NCBI GenBank assembly: GCA_032716605.1
Contig: CM064539.1
Location: forward strand, 1,564,508-1,628,507
From: Paralithodes platypus
Taxonomy: Eukaryota; Arthropoda; Malacostraca; Decapoda; Lithodidae
Direction of reading: 5' to 3'
Length of the DNA: 64,000 nucleotides
Position numbers and translations under genes: made by a program
Part shown: positions 33,901-45,900 of the stretch, piece after piece
How the letters are laid out: every line of letters begins with the position of its first letter
Position numbering within the stretch: position 1 is the stretch's first letter
Notes under the pieces: model-generated
Told to the model about the DNA's origin: nothing
Database searches by the model: none
Seen by the model: only the letters and a program-made list of their open reading frames with translations

Positions 33901-36900
33901 AGCTGCAGCGGATAGGGTGGCGGCAGGAGTCAGCGGTTGAGAGGATGACTGGCTGGATTCAACATCTGTAGAGGACATTTCAGCATACTCCGATATCGTT
34001 TGCAAAGTGTCCATGTCCACTATGCTTCGTCTACTGGATCTTCTCGTTCTGGTTACTGCCGACTTGGATGGCGTGAGTGTAGACTTAGATGGTGTGCTCT
34101 TTCCCGGGGTCTTAGACTTTGTGCCAGTTTGTAGTTCTTCCTCGGCAATGGTCTGTAAAGATTCTTCGGCGATACTCTTCCGGGTGTATTTCCTAGCGGA
34201 CTTGGTGGGGGTGACCATTCCCGAAGGTTCTATTCCCCGTTCTTTGCTGGATTTACTAGATGGTGTTCTAAGTGGTGAGGCTGACTTTTGATCTGTTGCG
34301 ATAGTTGATTTTGGTGATGTGTCTTCAGGAGAAAGTTCCAGTTTGAGTGCCACCTTATCCATGTCCTGTGAGCTCTCCGAGAGTCTCCTGGATCGTCTTC
34401 TAGAAGTGGTGATGACGGAGGCTGGTGTTGAGGGCCTGGAGCGGGTCACAGGGATGGGGACCTGGCGTATCTTTCTCCCGGACCTGGAAAACACCTCTGG
34501 CGCTGAGGTGACATCTTCCGCCATGTCCCTGGCAGGAGTCACCATCTCGGTAGTCTTGATGGAGGACTTAGGGGTGGCTGGCGCAACGGCGGGGGGAGAC
34601 GTTGTAACAGCGGGGGGAGACGTTGTAACAGCGGGGGATGAAACGCTCAACCGACGACTGCGCCTTATGGGAGTGGTCGATACACCAATTTCAGGAATCT
34701 TGGCTATACTCTGCTGGGAACTCTTTCTTGTAGGGGTCGTGGGTACTGGTAAAGCGGGTTTCTCCACCTGATCAGCAAATTCCATGGGGGGACTAATAAC
34801 GAGAGGCTCTTCCAAGCCAGCAGCTGTGCCGGAAGTATGAGGCGTTTGTGTCCCTTCAATTTCCATAGGAATCATTTGCGTTTCATTTGCCTCCGCAGCT
34901 ACGGATACATTCTCAACTTCTATTTTTTCCTCAACCTTATTAATATGTGAATCCTTAGTATTATAAATTGTAGTTATCATTTTAGTTTTAGTGTCTTCCG
35001 CTGCTACAAAAAGTACGGGGAATTTCTTGGTAGGACTAGGCTTGGGTGGTGCTGTGTCTTGGGAGTACCTCGGACTCCTCCTTGGTGATAGGGAGGCGGC
35101 AGATTTCTTGGTCACTGGCGATGATAATATAGTACTCTGTTTCCACTCTTCTGGAATAGTAGTGGTGGTGGTGGTGGTGGTGATTTGGTCAGAGTCGGCT
35201 TTAGAGACAACTACATCAACTAATTTTGGAATAGTAGTGGTGGTGGTGGTGGTGGTGATTTGGTCAGAGTCGGCTTTAGAGACAACTACATCAACTAATT
35301 TTGGAATAGTAGTGGTAGTGGTGGTGGCGGTTTGGTCAGAGTCGGCTTTAGAGACAACTACATCAACTAATTTTGGAATAGTAGTGGTAGTGGTGGTGGC
35401 GGTTTGGTCAGAGTCGGCTTTAGAGACGACTACATCAACTATCTTTTCTTTAACTGTTGCTGATGTTGATTTAGTAGTGGTGGTGGTGGTTGTTTGGTCA
35501 GAGTCGGCTTTAGAGACAACTACATCAACTATCTTCTCTGTAACTGTTTTTGATTTAGCAACTCCAACATCCTTAACACTGGGCTCACGTTCCTCAGCCT
35601 TCACATCATCAATTTCCATTTCCACACTGGCTTCTTCCTGCGGTGCCTTGCTATCCAGTTTGTCTGCGGATGGATCAGTAATTTTAACTTCTGGCAAAAT
35701 GATTTCAGTCGGAAGTATTGCCGCACGTTCCTTGTGTTTCTCTGCGGATGGATCAGTAATTTTAACGACTGGCAAAATGATTTCAGTTGGAAGTATTGCC
35801 TCACGTTCCTTGTGTTTCTCTTGTACCTGGGTTGCTTCAGTTTCAGCCAAGGTTTCTTTGTATTCCGTTTCTTTTCCTTTCTCGACTGAAGCAGCTTCAC
35901 TTGTTACTTCACTACTCATAATTTGACTTTTATCTACAGCAACTGAACTTGTGTGTGCGTTCGTCGCGGAAGTTTCGTCGGTGTCGATGGAGAAGGTTAC
36001 ATTAATATTTTGTGACACTGAAGTACTTGTAAGTGTGAAGGTTTCATTATTTATGGTTTCTGCTTCTCCAGTCTGTGAATTTGTCGGTATTTCCTCGACA
36101 GCGTCCATTCTCGGTAGTTCAAATCCATCAGAATCGCCAACATAAACGTCTTGATTATCAACAACTTTTTCCACTTCTTGAATGACTTCCTCTGATGTTT
36201 GTTTTTCAGTAATCTGGCTGTCTCTGATGATGCTACCTTCAACAACTTCAGGGCTTTCTTCTTTATTTACACTTACACTATCATCCATCTTCTCTTCAAT
36301 TCTCTCTTCTTGATTTCTCTCCTCTTCAATCCTCTCCTTCTCTTGACTTCTCTCCTCCTCTTCAATTCTCTCCTTCTCTTGACTTCTCTCCTCCTCTTGA
36401 CTTCTCTCTTCCTCTTGACTTCTCTCTTTCTCTTGACTTCTCTCTTCCTCTTGACTTCTCTCTTCCTCTTGACTTCTCTCTTTCTCTTGACTTCTCTCTT
36501 TCTCTTGACTTCTCTCTTTCTCTTGACTTCTCTCTTTCTCTTGACTTCTCTCTTTCTCTTGACTTCTCTCTTTCTCTTGACTTCTCTCCTCCTCTTGACT
36601 TCTCTCTCTCTCTTGACTTCTCTCTTTCTCTTGACTTCTCTCTTTCTCTTGACTTCTCTCTTTCTCTTGACTTCTCTCTTCCTCTTGACTTCTCTCTTTC
36701 TCTTGACTTCTCTCTTTCTCTTGACTTCTCTCTTTCTCTTGACTTCTCTCCTCCTCTTCAGTACTCTCTTCCTCTTCGGTTCTTTCTTCTTCCATTCTCT
36801 CCTCCTTCTCCAATATGGCTTTTTCTATATCTTCCTTTTCGTCTCCTTCGCTCTTTTTTCCCTCCTGCTCCTCCTCTTCGTTTTCAGAGTCGGAGAAGAG

Positions 36901-39900
36901 TAGTGGACTGAAGCGTTCGGTGGTGTCGAACTTGGAGAGGTAGCCGGTGCCCTCCACCACTTCCGCAATCATCTCCTTCTCGACGGGATTCAGGGTACAT
37001 TGGCTCGCAATATCCTCGTTATCTCCAAACGAGGATCTATTATCTTCTCTTGGTTTACTCAATATTTCTTCATTAATCACTTCTTCCTCCATTCTCTCTT
37101 CTATTTTATTGTCTTCCGCCTCTTGTCCAATGTCTAACTTGATCTCATACTTTTTTTCCACGACTGAATCGACAGCTGACGAAGTTAATAAAGCGTCTAT
37201 GTGGAACCGTCCTCCACTGGGCAAGATCTTTTCCATGGGGAGAGCCGATTCTTCTTGGGCCACTTCAACATCCGACTCCTTTTCTGACACATCCGAGTCC
37301 TCTGCCCCCTTTTCTGACACATCGGACTCCTTTTCTGACACATCGGATTCCTTTTCTGACACATCGGACTCCTTTTCTGACATATCCGAGTCCTCTGCCT
37401 CCTTTTCCGACACCTCCGAGTCCTCTGCCCCCTTTTCTGACACCTGCGAGTCCTCTTTCTCCTCTTCACGAACAACACTCGGTACAATCCCCCTTACTGA
37501 CGACGTGGTTAACACCGTGTGTGTAAATGTAGTTTCTGTGATACTTGAGGACTTTGGGGTCACACTCAGCCTCCTTGTTGGATCCTGGCTTATTGGACTT
37601 CTCCCCCGGATCTCCGACAAGCTCGAGAACCCTCCGACCTTGACAAACTCGGCGGATATGTTGTGAGCCGAGAAGCTAAAGCCCTGGGAGGCCTGTTCGT
37701 CTTGGCGGCTATCACAAACATCCTTATTCTCTTCTTCAGTATTTCCTTTCTGTATGGCTTGAGGTTTTTCTTCAACGCTTTCCGCTTCATTGTCATCATA
37801 GAGACAGCTTTCCTCTTCGCTTCCCACTTCCCTGGACCTCTCCACCGCTTCAGTCTCGGCGTCCTCATCCTCCGTTAGCCCTTCGTCTTCCGTTATCTCG
37901 GCCTGTTTGGGTTCCTTGTCACCCGCGCTCTTATCTCCCACGTCCACAGATTCTTCAGTAGAGATCTTAATTCTTCCTTCTTCTACCTCCTCCTCCTCTT
38001 CCTCAGTCATCAAATTTTCCTCTTCTTCTCTCTCCTCTTCTTTCCTCTCTTCCTCCTCTTCCTCGGTCATCAAATTTTCCTCCTCTTCCTCTTCCTTCTT
38101 CTCCTCCTCAAAGCTGTAGAATATTTCATTGGATGACGTTTCCTTACTGGGCACATCGAGAGAATCCTGGTCCACCTCATACGGCGACTGCACATCCATG
38201 GAATCATCCTCGATGAATGGCGACTTCATGTCCACTTCTCCACCACTCATATTGCTGGCACTGTTGATGGAATTGACACTATAATGGAAGAAAAGTTGTA
38301 AAAGTTATTGTTGTTGTTGTTGTTGCAAAAGTTAATCTATATTGTAGTTAATTAAAATGTAAAACTTGCAAACTAAACAAACCAAAATTGGGACAAGGAC
38401 AATATAAAGTCAAATTAAATTATCAAAATCGCTATGTGGAAACAACGCTTACTAAAATGAAAATTACTAGAACAAGAACAGGAAACGTTAATATATAGTA
38501 AAGCACTTATATTGTACAAATGTTTTTCAAATTGAGTGGTAAAAAGACACAAACACTGTACGGTACTCATCACATCAAAACTACCACATGACTAAATATT
38601 TTCAGAGTTTAGGAAGGCCATCTCATATACAGAGTTTACAAAAAATATCACAATTAAATCTTTTGTTATAAATATAACTTTTTATGTTATACATTTTCTA
38701 ACTAATCACCAAAATAACGTTAATCATTTTAGTATGTTCCACCCAAAAAGTCTTAACCCTCTCCGACATATGACGCAATTTTGAGCCTATTGGGGATACT
38801 TTAAATCCTTTGTTACCATCAGGGGTATTTAGAAACCTTTAGTTTAGTTACTTCAACCTCTGCAGTTGTCTTTGAGTTAGCTGTGGGCAGAAAACTAATT
38901 TTGGAGAGGTAATTATAAGTGTGAGAGAACTATTTCTTATTGGTAATCTGGCAACCTCTGCATCATAAATGCTTGAAAGGGTTAATTATAATGTTATATA
39001 ATATTGTATGTAGTAATAGTCGTTTATTAGTAGTACTCGGTATTAGTAATAAGTGTTTAGAAGGTAGTAATAGTAGTGGACTAGTGGTACTATTATTATG
39101 CTGTAAGTAGGCAAGAAATCATGACCTCTAACCTCTGTAACTAAAAAACGACTAAGGTAATCAAGCTAATATGTCTACCATTTGGGAAGAGTCAGTCAAG
39201 GAATAGATGTGGAAATTTACAACTAATTTGCTCTAGCCCTTTTTGAGTTACAGAGGATAGAGGTCACGATTTCTCGCCTACCTACAGCGAATAGACTATA
39301 GTTGTAATCACAGTAGGATTTATTTATGGATTTATTTATGGATTTATTTATAGATTTATTTATAGATTTATTTATAGATTTATTTATAGATTTATTTATA
39401 GATTTATTTATAGATTTATTTATAGATTTATTTATGGATTTATTCAATACAATTTTGTTGTACTTCTTTATTTATAGATTAATTAAATTAAATTTGTTTG
39501 TTCTTTATTTATAGACTTGATCAATTAAATTTGGTTGTACTTCTGAGTTAAAGTACCAAAGTAAATAAAACCCCCCAAAAGTCAAATCATTGGTGGGAGT
39601 TAAGCCGGTATCACACCGGCGCTTTTTACCTCTACACTGGTCTGGCAGCTTATGAGGTCAACATTTAGAATATTTCGCTGACCTAAATTCATCTATCATC
39701 AGTCTAGTTTCCGATACCAGTGCAAAATATTCCAGAAATGTTGCCAGAAAAATGTTGACTATAAAAGCTCTTGGGTGATATCAGCTTAAGGGCCATTTTA
39801 TTAAACCATGGTAAGAGCTTTCCCAACGACCTTTCCCGACCCAGATTGACCCTGATCGCTTATCAAACAGATCAACTTGCTCATGTAGTAATGTACACTC

Positions 39901-42900
39901 GATCAAGAAAGTATCTGCACCCCTACGCTGATCATCTGGTGTGTACAGCTTGCTAGGTTTGGCATCTCTGCCTGCAACTATATCCATGTGTCAGAGACGA
40001 TCGTCTCTGACACATGGATATAGTTGCAGGCAGAGGAGTCAACCCTACCGAGCTGTACACACCAGATGATCAGCATTGGGGTGCAGATACTTCTTTGAAT
40101 GAGTGTACACCCTATGTGGTGGATTGTGTTCTTTTATTTCATAATTTGATTTTAGTAAGCGTTGTTTCCACATAACGATTTTGATAAGTTATTTTGCCTT
40201 TATCTAGTGTCGTCCCAGTTTTGGTTTGTTTAGTTTGCAAGTTTTACATTTTAATCTGTATAAGGGTCAATCTGGGTCAGGAAAGCTCTTACCATAGTTT
40301 AATAAAATGGCCCTAAGAGATCTGGTGCTGACCTTGGTGGGGTGTGTGCCAAGCTGTCTTTACCATGGTGTAGTGGTACGCGGGGCGTGGGCACACCAGA
40401 CATAGGGTGTCTGAAGGAGGGGGGAGGGAACGGCTACAGATACTAGAGTCAACAACATATGAAGGGGGGGGAGGAGGGTATGGGATCTTATAGAAAACAA
40501 CAGATGGATGGGGTCTAGAGATCCTATACATACATACAAGTTTAAAGACTGTTTTGTCCACAGAGAATGTGGTTACAGTCTCACGTCCTAAATGGCAGCT
40601 TTCCAGGCGGCCCTGTCAAGGGCCGCCTCTATTGTCAAGTTCTTTATTTTGAGATCGGACCGGAGTACCCGAGCCCACGTCATTCTAGGTCCACCCCTAC
40701 GCGCAGCTCCCCCCACGTTCACAGTCCGGCATTTCTTCACCCATTCTCTCCACGTGTCCAAACCAACCAAGTTGGCTCGTGCGCATCACTTCACTGACAC
40801 TCTTAATGCCCAGACGCCTTCTCAATTCCTCGCTCGATACCCCGTCCCTAAGATTAACTCCACACATCCATCTCACCATTCGCTTCTCATTCCGTTCCAT
40901 TCTATTGATATCCTCCGCTTTAACCGGCCACGTCTCCGAGGCATAGGTCATCGCGCTTCTAACACACGATTACAGCTTCCCTTTAAGGTGGGGTGGGAGC
41001 CCTATACATACTGTACATGCATAGAAGTTTTAAGACCACTTCATCCACAGAGAGCGTGGTTTTAGTCTCTATACTGTAGTACAGTATAATACTTGCCACA
41101 ACACAGCCCCATCATGTCATCACTGTGGCCGATGTTGGTATAGTGCTAACAGGGTCTCGGCAAGACTCAACGAAATCCCCTTGAAGCACTTGCACCTGGC
41201 AAAATCGCACCACACCAGCCTTAACCGTGCTACAATAAGGTAGTAACAAGAAATCACAATAACATGGCATACAAATCTAAAGATGACTTTTCTCTCTCAC
41301 TCTCTTTTGCTCATTTTTATTATAGGATCTCAGACAAGTCAAGCCATCATTGGGGAGTTGTTGAAATATATTTATGAACAAGGGAGTACTTACTAAGGGG
41401 GGGGGGGAGACACCTGTTTTAGGATCATAAAAAAACAAGTATAGTGCAATACTGTACTCTAAAGAGAAAAATGAACGCTGAATCGCTGATATCTGCATAT
41501 TCTGTCCAACAAATATTTATCAGTGAATAATACCATATAAGACAGTGTAATTATGCTAATCAGAATACCAGGTATCAATGCAGGTAATGTTCCAGGCATC
41601 ATAGCTACAACTTAAGTTCAACATATACAGTAATAGTGACTAAGGAAAAGACATTCCTGCATGAAGTGACTATAGTCTATTTGCTGTAAGTAGCGGAGAA
41701 ATCATGACCTCTAACCTCTGTAACTCAAAAAACGACTAGAGTAATCGAGCAAATATTTCTACCATTTGGAGAAGAGTCGGTCAAGGAATAGATGTGGAAA
41801 TTTACAGCCAATTTGCTCTAGCCCTTCTTGAGTTACAGAGGATAGAGGTCATAATTTCTCGCCTACTTACAGCGAATAGACTAGTGTATAACATCAAATT
41901 TTAGACCTAACTACTATTCACAGACAGGGTTAATGTGAACACATATGAACATATACAGTATACAAAATAACACACATATAAAATTACTCGGTACTAACCT
42001 TAAGGGATTGAAGGGATTGATGGCATTAAGGCTTAAGAGAATGGGTCGCGTGGGAGTATATGGCTCCTGTAGATCCTCCTCCTCCTCTTCCTCCCTCTCT
42101 CCCTCCAAACCATTACTCTCTTCCTCCTGATCATCCGCCATCATCATGGAGTCATCGTTTTCTTCTATAATACTGGTGACGATCGCCGCCTCCTTCCCCA
42201 GCTCCGACTCCGACTTAGTGGACTCCATGCTCTTCCGCTTGGGTAGGTGGAAGCGCAGTTGTTTGGGAGTCATGGAGGTGTCCCCGGGTTTACTGCTCAC
42301 AGGGTCATCCACTGATGCTGGAAGTAAACATGTATATAATGCTATTATAATGTAAAACTTGCAAAATAAACAAACCAAAACTTGGACAAACACATTAAAA
42401 AGACAAAACAGCTTATCAAAATTGCTGTGGAAATAACACTTTAATAAAATATAAACAAAATTATATAAAGGAACACAACACCACCACATTTCCCTCTTCC
42501 TTATGACTTAAGTTGCTTCAAACTCCGTGTGTCCAGGCATTTTGGCTCGAACGTCCCTTGATTTTGGCCCTGTCACTCTTTCAACTATGGGGGAGGCACT
42601 CGCTATAGGCAGTTCTACCTTTTGCCTCCCTCACTCACATAGAAAAAAAATAAAATAAAATAAATTGGGTGTACAAAGTTAATAGATAATAAACTCAACA
42701 CCAACAGAATAATCACGTCTAAAAATCTGAAAACGAAAGGGGCTAAGCATGAGGGAGAAGGGGACTAGAAAACGACAAAAGACAAAGCCAAATGTAGGGT
42801 ACTTACGAGGAGCAGGCTTTTTAGCGGAGAGCTTGGGGAAGACGGGAATAGATGTATCACTGGCGGCAGAGGGACTCAGAGGACGCTGTACCATCTGACG

Positions 42901-45900
42901 CACCTGGTAGACAACACACACGTTAATGGTCTCACTCCTACACAAAATACATGGTACTGGCTACAATATAACATGATGTGTGTGAATTTGTATTTTGTTT
43001 GCGTGTGTTCATTGTTTTCTGTTGTGTTGTCCCTATTCTGGCTCTGACTTGAGTGCCCCCCCCCCCAAAAAAAAATGACATGGTACTGGCTATAATACTA
43101 TATGCCTATACTACATATCATTCCAGACCAATGAGAGTTCCGTATGGAGCTCAGTGGTCTGGTTAAACTGCTCTACATAACCAGGCTTTATTGTGGTCGG
43201 CAGGGAGGGTTCTGTGGGGGCGCTCGGTTATGGCCTTGGCCTTGCTCGGGGCCTTGGGGCTGTTCGGTCAGGCAGCTTGGGGAACAACAACAACAACAAC
43301 AACTAACTAACTACATATCATTGTAATTTATTTCTATATGTATTTGTATGTAAGTATTTATTTACTCAGGCCTTTCCCCATTTTTTCTCAAAACTAGTGG
43401 GGCTAAACATTAGGGAGAAGGGGGTCCAGAAAAACGGTCTGTCTCCCCTAGAGCCTATAACAACAACTCTCACCTTTAGTATGGACTGAGGAGTGTCGAT
43501 GAGTGAGGCGTCCTGTGCCGGCGTAGCCAAGGACTTTCTCGTGCGCTTAATCTTGGGGGTCTGCAGGAGAGAGAGCAGCTCCACCGACATGCTCTGCGTC
43601 ATGCTGAAAAAACGGACAACTTAGCTAAAATTATAACTTATTTGATACACTGTACACTTGGTCAAAAAAGATTGTGTTCTTTTATTTCATAAATTTTATT
43701 TTAGTAAGCGTTGTTTCCACATAGCGATTTTGAAAAGTTAATTTGACTTTATATTGTCTTTGTCCAGGTTTTGGTTTATTTAGTTTGCGAGTTTTACATT
43801 TCAATTTAAAGTATCTGCACCCCTAAGCTGATCATCTGGTGTGTACAGCTTGATAGGGTTGGCATCTCTGCCTGCAACTATATCCATGTGTCAGAGAGGA
43901 TCGTCTCTGACATATGGATATAGTTGCAGGCAGAAGTGCCAACCCTATCAAGCTGTACACACCAAATGATCAGCGTAGGGGTGCAGATACTTCTTTGACC
44001 AAGTGTACATACAATATATATAATTATTATGTTCTCTCCACCAACCAACTTTACTCCTAAAGTTGGGCGGGTGCCCAACCCCGAAAAGGGTTGAAATAGG
44101 GGAGCTATCCCCCCGCCAAAGGCGGCTTTCTAGGGCCTTTCCTAGCTGATGCTGAGAGGATTGGGTTCTAGTCATGTGGTGATGGGCTGGTCTATTAGAG
44201 TGAGAACTGAGCAATCTCTGCCATACCCATAGCTTACTCTGACTGTTCCTTTTACTTATATATTTTCTAGATCTCAAGTGACGGCGTCTCTAACGTGGAT
44301 TGACCTCCCAATCTACCAAGATTGGAAGCCAAAGTGTCCCATTTTCCCTTGCCCCTCAACTTTCTCTTCATAATTGCTGAGGGACACAGGGCCCTGGGTG
44401 GGGCTTTGGTTTCCCGGGCATTTCCGCACCCTCCTCAGCTCCCCGCCATGGAGTGGCTTCGGTCACCCAGGCTTTATTGTGGTCGGCGGGGAGGGTTCTG
44501 TGGGGGCGCTCGGTTATGGCCTTGGCCTTGCTCAGGGCCTTGGGGCTGTTCGGCCAGGCAGCTTGGGGAACAACAACAACAACAACAACAACAACTCCTA
44601 AACTCGATTAATGATTCATTTTAGTAAGCGTTGTTTCCACATAGCGATTTTGATAATTTAATTTGACTTTATATTGTCCTTGTCCCAATTTTGGTTTGTT
44701 TAGTTTGAAAGTTTTACATTTTAATGAAATGAACAATAGGTATCATTGCGAGACTTAAATAATGTATAGCATCGCATATTCTCATGACTATTATATCTTA
44801 AGAGCTAACATAAGCATCAAAACCATTACACCAAATACCATCGTCACTATACACTCACATATAATACACCCACGGATCCAACTTCCCCCCCTCTATACAC
44901 CCACCTAACACTAGTATCACTGGGGCCCTGGATGCTTCTTCTCATCACGGACTCCATCATGCTCAGTGCCCCATCACGCAGGAGGGACGTCTCACCCAAC
45001 TTCTTCCTCTTGGCTGGTGTGGGGGTGAATAGTCCCGTATCCGTCCGTCCCCTATCATCGTCGTCGTCTAGGAACGCGCTGGTAGACTCGATCAGGCGGG
45101 AGGGGAACACCACGTGGGAAGCATCTCTGTTCACAAGCACACATAAATTTTATTTTAGTAAGTGTCATTTCCACACAACGATTTTGACATATTCAACATC
45201 TGACAGACAAGTCTCAGAGAACTGCCATATGAAAGGAGGCTAGACAAATTAAATCTACCGAGTTTAAAAGAGAGGAGAGAGAGGGGAGACATGATAATGA
45301 TGTACAAATGCACCCGGGGGCTGGAGAGGCTGGATAGGGAGGATATATAAATTATGGATACAGGAATAACTAGAGGCCACAGCTACAAAGTAAAAAGACC
45401 TACCTGCAAGAACGATATCAGGAAGTTTAGCTTCCCCTATAGATGTATTGACAAATGGAATGGGCTGGAGGAGGAGGTGGTAGGGGCAAGGAACATCCAT
45501 ATTTTCAAGAAAAAATTGGATAAAAAGTAGACTGAGAGACGGGACAACATGAGCTTAGCTCAACTCCTGTAAACTACAATTAGGTAAATACAGCACAGAG
45601 CAAGCCAAACGTAATGACAGCTGGGACATGACTTATTAGTGCGACGTACTTATCAAATTATTTCCACATAGCGATTTTGATAAGTTATTTTACCTTTATC
45701 TTGTATCGTCCCACTTTGGTTTGTTTAGTTTGCAAGTTTTACATTTTAATGGTACTAACTTATCAGAAAGACAACTTAACGATTGTTATTTTTATAAACG
45801 GCAAAAAAGTACTGTAGTTATTATAATGTAAAACTTGCAAAATAAACAAACCAAAACTGGGACGAGACAATATAAAGACAAATGAACTACTGTAATAAAA

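Noticed and set aside
34991..35926. Plus-strand 311-codon Val-rich frame
   Set aside because: Antisense shadow of the VDVVVSKADSDQ/poly-Thr repeats within the ELYS exon.
36199..36903. Plus-strand frame rich in LLTSLFL (looks like a membrane protein)
   Set aside because: It is the exact antisense of the RSQEKE coding tract of ELYS exon 23; hydrophobicity is a by-product of the complementary codons.
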